Under the pieces are notes generated by a model. That model had not been told where the DNA came from. It ran no database searches and was given only the letters and a program-made list of their open reading frames with translations. DNA of 56,561 nucleotides from Clostridium sp. AM22-11AC (GTDB lineage: Bacteria; Bacillota; Clostridia; Lachnospirales; Lachnospiraceae). Below are positions 1 through 6,436 of the stretch, in pieces. A program made the translations under genes and the position numbers. How positions within the stretch are numbered: the stretch's first letter is position 1; each line of letters opens with the position of its first letter. The stretch spans positions 1-56,561 of the forward strand of contig NZ_QUCM01000002.1 of NCBI RefSeq assembly GCF_003473545.1, in the 5' to 3' direction.

Positions 1-489
1 GCTCTTAATTATCATAGAAGAATCTTATTTACAGAGATTTTCTCATACTCTCGAAAGTTTGTTAGAACGTATTCTCCATTTTTAGTATATTTTGTATGTG
101 TGGCTTTAGCTTATTTTCTTTGTTTTTATTTATTTCCCAAATATAATGCTGCCTTAGCCTATTTGGGCTTTTTAATTATATATACATATATTGATATTGG
201 GGTTTTTATTTTAGGTTTTTTTATGGGAAAAATCATTGTCAAACGCAGCATTGACATTAGCTTTTTGCTGTGTCTAATATATGCATTAATTTCTTTCGGG
301 TTGATGCTCTTGATAGGTTCTCTGAAATACGTTTTTTATGATTATATGTATAGTAACTTTACGTTTACATTTTCAATCTTCATTGAATCATTAGGTGATA
401 GAGATAGTTTGTTTGTTTCAATTGGGACATTGATATCTTTTTTTATTGGAGAAATTGTAGAATACATCAATAATAAATCTAATTCTTGA
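1..489 (+). CDS. Multi-pass membrane protein, 3' part only
   Basis: The reading frame is open from the first base of the window, so this is the C-terminal part of a longer gene. A GTG at 100 is only an internal codon. The translation is strongly hydrophobic with about four membrane-spanning stretches (for example ending AYFLCFYLF and SFGLMLLIGSLKYVF) and a short polar tail ending NNKSNS. I recognise no family motif. The preserved part of about 160 residues could be the end of an ABC-2-type permease or another integral membrane protein. It belongs to the mobile-element side of the window. The next gene (blaR1) converges on it, with a terminator in between. Confidence 0.6.
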   Translation, partial: ALNYHRRILFTEIFSYSRKFVRTYSPFLVYFVCVALAYFLCFYLFPKYNAALAYLGFLIIYTYIDIGVFILGFFMGKIIVKRSIDISFLLCLIYALISFGLMLLIGSLKYVFYDYMYSNFTFTFSIFIESLGDRDSLFVSIGTLISFFIGEIVEYINNKSNS

Positions 490-533
490 CGTATAGAACT
501 GGATAGTTGAAACGCTTTTATGCATAAAGTGAA

Positions 534-583
534 AATAAAAAAAACGGGCAAAGGATTATACGACTATGACCTTTACCCGATTT
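534..583 (-). terminator. Rho-independent terminator of blaI-blaR1
   Basis: On the minus strand CGGGTAAAGG and CCTTTGCCCG pair, with one G-U wobble, around a 15-base loop and are followed by eight T. The wobble pair exists only in the minus-strand RNA, which fits termination of blaR1 (stop at 586). Confidence 0.75.
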
Positions 584-585
584 TT

Positions 586-2382
586 TTATTTCCATATATT
601 CATGTCAGACAAAATAGACATGGTTATTTCAGTAGCGTTGCTTCCGGTAGCATTGCTGTCAGCACCAATGTTGGTAGCAAAAAAGTATGTATTATCTGCA
701 GTTTCGATATAGCCTATAAACCAACCATTCACATCTTGTCCGTTTACTCGTCCGGTTCCAGTTTTTCCGTAGAATGATCCGGCATCGGAAGAAGAAATGC
801 ATATGGAATCTTTTACTGCATTGATGTTTTCAGGGGCAAAGCTTAAACTGTTATTTTGCAGCTTAGTTAAAAGTTCGACCTGTTCTACCGGGGAAATTTC
901 CAAGGAAGATTCCATCCAATAGGTGGAGAAATCGCCGCTCATGTTCTTATTTCCATATCCGATTTTCTTGATATAATCGTAAACGGAAGTAGTACCAAGT
1001 TGTTCGTCCACTGATTGGAAGTACCAGTTCACAGATGAAGCCATAGCAGACTGCAAGGTCTGATCAGCGTTCCATGCTTCAAACGGATAGCTTTCTCCAT
1101 TCCATGCAATAAAGGAATCTTCTGGTGTAATGACACCTTCTTCCAATCCAAATAAAGCATCATATATCTTGTAAGTGGAATCCGGCGCAACTCGTAGCGT
1201 AGCATGTTCTATATCATGTATGCTCCAGGCATCATTTCCCAGATCGTATAAAACAAAGCTTCCTTCGTATTTTCCAAAGTATTTAGAAAAATCTACATAT
1301 GAAATATTTTCTGAGGAAGATTTCCATTGGTAGTGACTTTCGTCCGCTGCATATGTAGAAATAAAAGGTGTAAGTCCCATTATTAGAACTGTGGTCAGTA
1401 TAAAAGCAGTCATGCCTTTTAACTTCTTGTAAAACGTTGGTTTCTCATAAGAAGCGATGTTGATAATGCGACGCTTTATTTGTTTCATGTTTCCGCTAAG
1501 GCTGGCAGCAAACGGAAAAGGAGAAATGGAGACCTTTTCTATAAAGTTAATCAGCGTATTTCCATAATTCTCATAATCGTCTTCTTCCAGCATTTTCAGA
1601 ACAGAAGTGTCACAGGCAACTTCTCTGTCATTACGCATTTCTCTTAGCGCAAACCAGACAAAGGGGTTAAACCAATAAAGCACTCCGGCAAAGTTCATAA
1701 GATAATTGGCAATGGCATCCTTATGTCTGTAGTGTTGCAGTTCATGCAATAGCATATATCTCATATCAGATTCATGATAATCTGAGATTAAATGAATTGG
1801 CAGATAAATACATGGCTTCAAAAATCCTACGATAATAGGTGATTTCAAAAAAGCGGTACTGTACACAGGAATATTCCTTGTTATTTTCATCTCATTCAAG
1901 CATTTGTTATACAGTCTGCGAACCTCTGGGTTCTGAAGGGGGAGCGCAGATCTCTTTATTATGCGTAAACGAAGAGAAGATTTGATTACCAATATCATCA
2001 TCGCAAGCATTCCCACAATCCATATACCTAATAAAATATATCCGGTAACGGATGGCGTGTCTTTATTTACAGAAAGGGCAAAGTCATTCATCCAATTTGT
2101 AGTACCAGATAAAACGGTATCCATAACATTATTTGCACCAACATCGGCATGAGAAGCGGAAGAGTTTCTTACGCTACTGAGCCATGAGAAAATTTGCGGA
2201 AAACTAATTAGACGGAAGGGGATAAAAGGCACTGCTAAAAGTCCGAGTAACAGCAACCATAGATTATACTGCATCCGGCTGGACAAGTTGTTTCTGAATA
2301 CCCATTTGGCTATCAAAAGAATTCCAACGATACCGCTGATAAATACATTGCATAATAAAAAGCGTATCATGAAATTAGCCAT
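586..2382 (-). CDS. blaR1: BlaR1/MecR1-type beta-lactam sensor-transducer (M56 peptidase)
   Basis: This 598-residue membrane sensor would bind beta-lactams outside the cell and signal through a cytoplasmic zinc protease to inactivate BlaI. There are N-terminal membrane helices, an M56 zinc motif HELQH at about 213-217 with a second acidic ligand in EVACD near 254, and a further membrane helix at about 325-343. The C-terminal penicillin-binding sensor has all three motifs: STYK at about 402-405, SVN at about 450-452 and KTGT at about 540-543. I chose ATG 2382 because AAGGAGG lies 8 bases upstream; the longer frame starting at 2436 lacks a site and would overlap blaI. It starts 1 base after the blaI stop, so the two are co-transcribed. 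No beta-lactamase or PBP gene is seen in the window. Confidence 0.93.
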   Translation of the reverse strand: MANFMIRFLLCNVFISGIVGILLIAKWVFRNNLSSRMQYNLWLLLLGLLAVPFIPFRLISFPQIFSWLSSVRNSSASHADVGANNVMDTVLSGTTNWMNDFALSVNKDTPSVTGYILLGIWIVGMLAMMILVIKSSLRLRIIKRSALPLQNPEVRRLYNKCLNEMKITRNIPVYSTAFLKSPIIVGFLKPCIYLPIHLISDYHESDMRYMLLHELQHYRHKDAIANYLMNFAGVLYWFNPFVWFALREMRNDREVACDTSVLKMLEEDDYENYGNTLINFIEKVSISPFPFAASLSGNMKQIKRRIINIASYEKPTFYKKLKGMTAFILTTVLIMGLTPFISTYAADESHYQWKSSSENISYVDFSKYFGKYEGSFVLYDLGNDAWSIHDIEHATLRVAPDSTYKIYDALFGLEEGVITPEDSFIAWNGESYPFEAWNADQTLQSAMASSVNWYFQSVDEQLGTTSVYDYIKKIGYGNKNMSGDFSTYWMESSLEISPVEQVELLTKLQNNSLSFAPENINAVKDSICISSSDAGSFYGKTGTGRVNGQDVNGWFIGYIETADNTYFFATNIGADSNATGSNATEITMSILSDMNIWK

Positions 2383-2383
2383 G

Positions 2384-2770
2384 TTAATCGCCTCCTTTTT
2401 TGGAACTCTTGGAAAGAAGGGAGCGAAGTGTTTCAATTTCTGTTTCAGACAGTTTATCGTTTTCTATGTATGCAGATAGCATAGAGGTAATGTCACCATT
2501 ATAGTAGCGATTCAAGAAAGAATTACTTTCTTGACTAATATATTCACACTCTTTTACTAACGGTGTGTAAACAAAAACACGACTTTGTTTTTCATAAGTG
2601 AGAACACCCTTGGTCACAAGACGCTTAATGAGCGTTTGGATAGTTTTGGGACTCCAGTTTGTTGTTTGTAGTAATTTTTCTGTTATTTCATTGGTGTTAA
2701 TGGGGGCATATTTCCATACAATTTTCATAACTTCAAATTCTGCTTCCGAAATTTGTGGTAAATTCTTCAT
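2384..2770 (-). CDS. blaI: BlaI/MecI-family transcriptional repressor
   Basis: This 128-residue winged-helix repressor is the partner of BlaR1. It begins MKNLPQISEAEFEVMKIVW, typical of the family, with the recognition helix around NWSPKTIQTLIKRLVTKGVL and a C-terminal dimerisation part. Cleavage by activated BlaR1 normally releases repression. ATG 2770 is preceded by AAGGAGTG at good spacing; an upstream ATG at 2779 has none. It is the first gene of a two-gene operon with blaR1. Three TTAC-N4-GTAA dyads in its promoter region are the likely binding sites, so it should repress itself and the divergent gene at 2921. Confidence 0.93.
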   Translation of the reverse strand: MKNLPQISEAEFEVMKIVWKYAPINTNEITEKLLQTTNWSPKTIQTLIKRLVTKGVLTYEKQSRVFVYTPLVKECEYISQESNSFLNRYYNGDITSMLSAYIENDKLSETEIETLRSLLSKSSKKGGD

Positions 2771-2789
2771 GTAAATCACTCCTTAAATC

Positions 2790-2801
2790 TTACGCCTGTA
2801 A
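2790..2801. promoter_or_regulatory. BlaI operator candidate 1
   Basis: TTACGCCTGTAA is a 12-bp dyad TTAC-N4-GTAA just downstream of the blaI -10 box. It shares its form with two further sites at 2865 and 2888. TAC/GTA dyads are the known type of BlaI/MecI site. Confidence 0.65.
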
Positions 2802-2808
2802 TAAAAAT

Positions 2809-2837
2809 AGTATATTCTGTATTTGTTGAAATGTCAA
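2809..2837 (-). promoter_or_regulatory. Promoter of blaI-blaR1
   Basis: On the minus strand a perfect TTGACA (2832-2837) is separated by 17 bases from TATACT (2809-2814). The first operator dyad (2790-2801) lies at the expected transcription start. Confidence 0.75.
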
Positions 2838-2851
2838 TTTTGGAAAAATAG

Positions 2852-2879
2852 TTGACTGTAAATCTTACTTGTGTAATAA
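2852..2879 (+). promoter_or_regulatory. Promoter of the divergent OmpR-type regulator gene
   Basis: TTGACT (2852-2857) and TAATAA (2874-2879) are 16 bases apart. The -10 box overlaps the right arm of operator 2. Confidence 0.6.
2865..2876. promoter_or_regulatory. BlaI operator candidate 2
   Basis: TTACTTGTGTAA has the same TTAC-N4-GTAA form and lies between the -35 and -10 boxes of the rightward promoter, where a bound repressor would block polymerase. Confidence 0.65.
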
Positions 2880-2887
2880 TTGAACTA

Positions 2888-2899
2888 TTACATAAGTAA
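2888..2899. promoter_or_regulatory. BlaI operator candidate 3
   Basis: TTACATAAGTAA is the third TTAC-N4-GTAA dyad, 23 bases from site 2. Sites 2 and 3 together form a larger inverted repeat (AATCTTACTT against AAGTAAGATT). Confidence 0.65.
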
Positions 2900-2920
2900 G
2901 ATTTGAGGAGGTGGAAAGTT

Positions 2921-3352
2921 ATGGGGAAAATGTTGCTGTTGTCATTTGAAAATAGTGAAGATGATGTTATTAGCGAGATATTAAGCATATTAGAAAATAA
3001 GCAAATGAAAATATGTGAAAATAAGAACATAAAAAAATGCTTAGAATTTCAGGGATTAACAATAAATGCTGAAAGACGGTTGGCGGTAAAAGGAAACAAA
3101 GAAATAGAATTTACTTTTACGGAATTTGAAATTCTTTTACTGTTAGCGCAAAATGCTGGAATGGTATTTAGCAAGGAGAAAATATATAATATTGTTTGGA
3201 AAGAGCCATATTTTGGTGATTATAATATTGTCATGAGCCATATCCGCAACCTGCGTGGAAAAATAGAAGATAATCCAAGTAAACCGATTTACATACAGAC
3301 TGTATGGGGAGTAGGGTATCGCTTCAATAAAAATTTAAGCAGTGGTCTGTAA
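2921..3352 (+). CDS. OmpR-type winged-helix DNA-binding protein without receiver domain
   Basis: This 143-residue protein has a C-terminal OmpR/PhoB-type winged helix (about 45-137, with FTFTEFEILLLLAQNAGMVF and the typical ending TVWGVGYRF). The N-terminal 40 residues are too short to be a phosphoacceptor receiver. Such proteins bind DNA directly; the target is unknown. ATG 2921 follows AGGAGGTGG; the TTG at 2903 lies inside the ribosome binding site region. It is divergent from blaI, and its promoter overlaps two BlaI-type operators, so it is probably induced with blaI-blaR1. It could be a downstream switch linking the beta-lactam signal to other genes. Confidence 0.8.
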   Translation: MGKMLLLSFENSEDDVISEILSILENKQMKICENKNIKKCLEFQGLTINAERRLAVKGNKEIEFTFTEFEILLLLAQNAGMVFSKEKIYNIVWKEPYFGDYNIVMSHIRNLRGKIEDNPSKPIYIQTVWGVGYRFNKNLSSGL

Positions 3353-3385
3353 GTTATAGTCCAGATCACTGCTTATTTTTCTTTT
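3337..3385 (+). terminator. Bidirectional terminator between convergent genes
   Basis: AAGCAGTGGTCTG (3337-3349) pairs with CAGATCACTGCTT (3362-3374) and is followed by a T-rich tract. The left arm contains the last codons of the regulator gene, and the stop codon lies in the loop. T-rich sequence on the other side also fits the convergent xre gene. Confidence 0.75.
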
Positions 3386-3630
3386 TTAACACCCAAGAGA
3401 TATTCACAAGATACATGAAAAAATTCTGCCAGAGCCACTACTTCATAATCCGGTACAAAGCGTGTCCCTTGTTCAATGCGTAATACAGTCAAATCACTAA
3501 ATTCATATCCGGCAAGCTGGAGTTGTTCAGCTAATGCTTTTTGTGATATGTGCTTTTCGGTTCGTAATTCTTTTACACGTTGTCCAATAAGGTTTTTGGA
3601 ATTTTTTTCTTTATTCCAGTAAATCTTCAT
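3373..3630 (-). CDS. Xre/Cro-family helix-turn-helix repressor
   Basis: This 85-residue protein is almost entirely one HTH_3 domain: RVKELRTEKHISQKALAEQL, then DLTVLRIEQGTRFVPDYEVV and a closing AEFFHVSCEYLLGVKK. Proteins of this size are common repressors on conjugative elements and phages. It converges with the gene at 2921. Upstream, two copies of a CTAAAGATGAAGT sequence, one of them a perfect dyad, are candidate autoregulatory operators. Its target genes cannot be named from sequence. Confidence 0.85.
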   Translation of the reverse strand: MKIYWNKEKNSKNLIGQRVKELRTEKHISQKALAEQLQLAGYEFSDLTVLRIEQGTRFVPDYEVVALAEFFHVSCEYLLGVKKEK

Positions 3631-3640
3631 TCAAATACCA

Positions 3641-3716
3641 ACTTTCTAAAGATGAAGTGCTACATGATTGATTTTACGGAATAATGTTGATAATATACTT
3701 CTAAAGATGAAGTATA
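3641..3716. promoter_or_regulatory. Two repeated dyad sites, candidate Xre operators
   Basis: ACTTTCTAAAGATGAAGT (3641-3658) recurs as ACTTCTAAAGATGAAGT at 3697-3713. The second copy is the centre of a perfect dyad, TATACTTC-N7-GAAGTATA (3694-3716). The copies are about 55 bp apart, between the xre gene (left) and the gene at 3801 (right), where a repressor would control both. Confidence 0.55.
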
Positions 3717-3800
3717 AGAAAATAAATTTATTTGATGTAATCTTGGGATTGATAATACTGACTGCAAAATGCAATACTTATATGGAAAGGTGGATACAAA

Positions 3801-4136
3801 ATGAACGAAGTATTTGAAACAGTAGCAGAGGTATTGGAGGAACTTAGAAGCGAAGCAGAAGAACGAGAGTATTCTGTTCACACAAACGAATCGGAAAATG
3901 CAGATAAAGCATTGAAAAAGGCGAATCGGGAATATGAAACGGTGTTGGCTGAGCTTTCTGCAGAGCACAGAGAATTTTTCGAAAATTATATGGATATAGT
4001 GGATCACGCTCATTTTCAAGAAGAACAAAGAGCCTACTATCAGGGGATGGTAGATGTAATGCAGATATTTGACGGACTGGGGATTTTAAAGGAAAGAAAC
4101 AAAGTGAAAGAAGTGCTTATGCATATCAAAGAATAG
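3801..4136 (+). CDS. Small acidic protein of unknown function, mobile-element associated
   Basis: This 111-residue soluble protein is rich in Glu and predicted mostly helical (EVLEELRSEAEEREY, then KANREYETVLAELSAEHREFFENYMD). There are no membrane segments or known catalytic motifs. The start follows GGAAAGGTGG at good spacing. I recall similar small proteins near regulators of Firmicute conjugative elements, but assign no function. It sits alone between two Xre genes, with a clear terminator downstream, and the dyads at 3641-3716 may regulate it. Confidence 0.75.
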   Translation: MNEVFETVAEVLEELRSEAEEREYSVHTNESENADKALKKANREYETVLAELSAEHREFFENYMDIVDHAHFQEEQRAYYQGMVDVMQIFDGLGILKERNKVKEVLMHIKE

Positions 4137-4140
4137 TTCA

Positions 4141-4185
4141 AACAGGGTGGATGGCTTACCAGGAAGCTGACCACCCTGTTTTTCT
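4141..4185 (+). terminator. Rho-independent terminator
   Basis: AACAGGGTGG (4141-4150) pairs perfectly with CCACCCTGTT (4171-4180), followed by TTTTC. It directly follows the gene ending at 4136. Confidence 0.85.
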
Positions 4186-4230
4186 TCAGAATAATTCAGA
4201 AATAATCCAGAAAAAATCGAAATCTTTCTG

Positions 4231-4581
4231 CTATTCTGTTTCATGGGTCTTATATGTACGAAGATAGGCTTCTACCAGTGCAAGAATGGTGGTTATCTGA
4301 TCGTTTGTACATTCTGAAAGATAAACCAACAGTCTTTGGTAATCCAGATTATCAGTTGGAGCTGCCGGATAAAAGAACGGATCAGCAGAGATGTGTAAAG
4401 CTCGAATGAGCTGACCGAGTTTTTCAAGGCTTGGAACATTACCATGATTTTCGATCTCTTTGATATATCTTGATGAAACACCGGATTTTTCGGATAATTC
4501 ATCATAAGTCAGCTTTTGGTCTAATCTGGCTTTCTTCAGGCGAAAACCCATGTCTTTATCAATTTTCTTAGATTTAGCCAT
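4231..4581 (-). CDS. Xre-family helix-turn-helix regulator
   Basis: This 116-residue protein has an HTH_3 domain at about 8-65 (RLKKARLDQKLTYDELSEKS, then SRYIKEIENHGNVPSLEKL) and a short helical C-terminal part (QITTILALVEAYLRTY). ATG 4581 follows GGAGG 8 bases upstream; an in-frame start at 4617 has no good site. Such regulators are typical next to the sigma-like and Orf8-like genes of Tn916-type elements. TATA/GTGCA-containing repeats upstream (4594-4670) may be its operators. Confidence 0.85.
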   Translation of the reverse strand: MAKSKKIDKDMGFRLKKARLDQKLTYDELSEKSGVSSRYIKEIENHGNVPSLEKLGQLIRALHISADPFFYPAAPTDNLDYQRLLVYLSECTNDQITTILALVEAYLRTYKTHETE

Positions 4582-4657
4582 GTCATGCACCTCCGTATAT
4601 AGTGTATAGTTCACCATTTAAAAAGAAAATGAACTAATAACGCACTATATCAGAGGG

Positions 4658-4898
4658 ATATAATGCACTTGAATAAAATAAGTAACTTTGGATATTGCAT
4701 ATAAAAAAACGCAGTATTCAAAGGTTTTTTCTCATGTTTTTATCCTTTGAATGTGTTTGGGAGAGTTATGGATTCTGAACCGTTGAAAGGATATTTTTGT
4801 ATTTGGAAAATATTATCCTGCCTATTGCGTGGAAGGATAGGTAAATAGGTCACATTTTAAGTAATGTGGCAAATTCTACAATTGAAAGTGCATTATAT
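4658..4898. repeat. Non-coding segment bounded by a 13-bp inverted repeat
   Basis: ATATAATGCACTT (4658-4670) recurs as its exact reverse complement at 4886-4898. Between them lies a further inverted repeat, ATTCAAAGG (4716-4724) with CCTTTGAAT (4744-4752). This is most of the gene-free stretch 4582-5106. It could be paired regulator sites or a small non-autonomous element; no gene is seen. Confidence 0.4.
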
Positions 4899-4941
4899 AC
4901 ACTCGTAAAATGTGGAGAAAATTTAATATCAGATATAAATA

Positions 4942-4977
4942 GCGTCCTGTGGGTATGTGCCCATAAGGGCGTTTTTT
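4942..4977 (+). terminator. Leader terminator/attenuator upstream of the sigma-like gene
   Basis: GCGTCCT and AGGGCGT pair (two G-U wobbles), with an inner GGG/CCC pairing, followed by six T. It stands about 130 bases upstream of the sigma-like gene, in the position of the leader terminators of Tn916-like elements. Confidence 0.6.
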
Positions 4978-5106
4978 ATATACAGAAAAATTTTTCTAAA
5001 ATTTTTTCAATCCACCCGAACATCTCCCCGGTTTCATTTGGGAGATACTCCGGAAGGGAAAAAAGGCAAAAGCCTTGGCATTCGGAACGGGAGGAGGTGA
5101 ACTCGT

Positions 5107-5547
5107 ATGGGGCAACCTTCTTCTAAAGATGAAATGACTATCCGGCACCAATTTGATCGGTTATGCCAGATGGCATTAAAAGGCGAAGCTGTAAATTATT
5201 ACAAACACATGGACTATCGCAGGAAACACGAAGTTGCATTCTCTGAACTGTCGGAAAAGGAGTTGAGCAAATTATTTACTATGGATGAGTATGGAACAGA
5301 ATATCATCATTTTGAAGTGCATGGCTATGACATTGAAGTAAAAAATACCCTGATTGCTGAAGCTTTGAAGGAACTTACAGAAAGAAAAAGGAATGTCATT
5401 TTACTTTCGTATTTTATGGAAATGAGCGATGCGGATATTGCAAGAGAAATGAATCTGGTTCGCAGTACCATTCATGAACACAGGACACGCTCACTTGAAA
5501 TTTTGAAGAAGATTATGGAAGGAATAGCAGATGAAAAAGATGTATAA
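5107..5547 (+). CDS. Sigma-70 family-like regulator of a conjugative element (Tn916 Orf7-like)
   Basis: This 146-residue protein has a C-terminal sigma region 4 helix-turn-helix: LKELTERKRNVILLSYFMEM, then DADIAREMNLVRSTIHEHRT. The N-terminal half (RHQFDRLCQMALKGEAVNYY) is the form seen in Orf7-type proteins of Tn916/Tn1549 elements. Its role is probably transcription of element genes. GGAGGAGGTGA precedes ATG 5107. It overlaps the next gene by 17 bases, the usual orf7-orf8 arrangement. A terminator-like leader at 4942 may gate its expression. Confidence 0.82.
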   Translation: MGQPSSKDEMTIRHQFDRLCQMALKGEAVNYYKHMDYRRKHEVAFSELSEKELSKLFTMDEYGTEYHHFEVHGYDIEVKNTLIAEALKELTERKRNVILLSYFMEMSDADIAREMNLVRSTIHEHRTRSLEILKKIMEGIADEKDV

Positions 5548-5779
5548 AAGCAGAAATGAGGAAAATTTGTTGCCTTTCCATATTATAAAGGCAGCATCAG
5601 AGGGTGATGTAAGCGCTATCAATGCAGTGTTAAAGCACTATGAGGGATACATAATCAAATTGTCTACCAGAAAGTTGTATGACGAAAGTGGACAGGTGCA
5701 TTACTGCATTGATGAAACGCTGCGTCGCAGACTGGAAACCAAGCTGATTACAAAAATATTGGCTTTTGAAGTTGCATAG
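5531..5779 (+). CDS. Helix-turn-helix protein of a conjugative element (Tn916 Orf8-like)
   Basis: This 82-residue protein matches the conjugative-transposon HTH family: PFHIIKAASEGDVSAINAVL, GYIIKLSTRKLYDESGQVHY and a final RRRLETKLITKILAFEV. In Tn916-type elements it sits directly after the sigma-like gene, as here with a 17-base overlap. It probably takes part in control of excision and transfer genes. The next 430 bases hold no gene but many RNA-like hairpins. Confidence 0.85.
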   Translation: MKKMYKSRNEENLLPFHIIKAASEGDVSAINAVLKHYEGYIIKLSTRKLYDESGQVHYCIDETLRRRLETKLITKILAFEVA

Positions 5780-5837
5780 CATCCGATCAGAAAGTTCCCT
5801 TTCTATTCATTGATTGGAAATGATGCAGCGTTGTACC

Positions 5838-6190
5838 TTGACAACTGAATATTTTTGCATACAGGACGTGAGGATATGCCGAGCCACTAGGTAGGTTCGC
5901 AAAGATGTACCTGCTCTTTTAAGGGTGAACGCGAAGAAGTGTTGAAACATGACATTGAAGCAAAGGTATGGAGCGAGAAAAATCTGACAAAATGTGTGGC
6001 AGTAACACAGGGCGATGAAGCATATCTGTAATAATGATACTTCCGGATTGTAAAGAGATTTGCAGTCCGGTCAATTTGAATGACGGTGCAAGACCGATGT
6101 GGGCAGAGTAATGACCTGCCACCTGTATTGCATTTTTATCTGCCGATGAGAGCCTGCAATGGGGTGTGGGTTGTCATTGGCAGATAAGGT
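5838..6190 (+). ncRNA. Candidate multi-hairpin structured RNA
   Basis: This gene-free stretch contains a run of stems: GAGC/GCTC enclosing AGGTA/TACCT (5881-5916); AACGC/GTGTT (5928-5943); TGTGT/ACACA (5993-6009); a 12-bp stem closed by a GAGA tetraloop (6043-6070); GTGGGCAG/CTGCCAC (6099-6122); TTATCTGCC/GGCAGATAA (6136-6187). Two of the stems need G-U pairs, which favours RNA over a DNA site. A TTGACA box lies at 5838 but its -10 is poor. It ends just before the ribosome binding site of the small gene at 6213. I cannot assign it to a known RNA family. Confidence 0.4.
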
Positions 6191-6212
6191 GCATAATAAG
6201 TGAAAGGAGTTT

Positions 6213-6389
6213 ATGGTGAACAAAGAAAAAAGAAATATAAAGCAAAAGAATGATATGGAGCGAATTATTGCGTTAGCACTTGTTAAAAGCCTATATAATC
6301 AGGGAAAAATATCTGAGTTTGTTTTTAGAAATATCAGAAGTGACACAGAGAAGAAAGTTTCGCTTGAAAATAGGGACTATCTATGTTAA
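6213..6389 (+). CDS. Small protein upstream of the recombinase (possibly SHOCT-like)
   Basis: This 58-codon gene starts at ATG 6213 after GAAAGGAG at 6202-6209 and ends TAA at 6389. The product begins MVNKEKRNIKQKNDMERIIA and contains ALVKSLYNQGKISEFVF, which resembles the short helical SHOCT motif (a hydrophobic helix, then G-K/I-I-S/T). Such small proteins are often encoded directly before large serine recombinases. The function is unknown. It may be co-transcribed with the recombinase 47 bases downstream. Confidence 0.6.
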   Translation: MVNKEKRNIKQKNDMERIIALALVKSLYNQGKISEFVFRNIRSDTEKKVSLENRDYLC

Positions 6390-6436
6390 TATAAAAACGT
6401 AGAAACAATGTAGGAAAAATAAAAGAGGAGAATACG

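Noticed and set aside
2384..2921. Full beta-lactam resistance operon
   Set aside because: blaR1 and blaI are clear, but no beta-lactamase or PBP gene is found on either side within the window.
4866..5126. Open frame of 86 codons before the sigma-like gene
   Set aside because: It runs through a terminator hairpin and the sigma gene's ribosome binding site, has no site of its own and no recognisable protein pattern.
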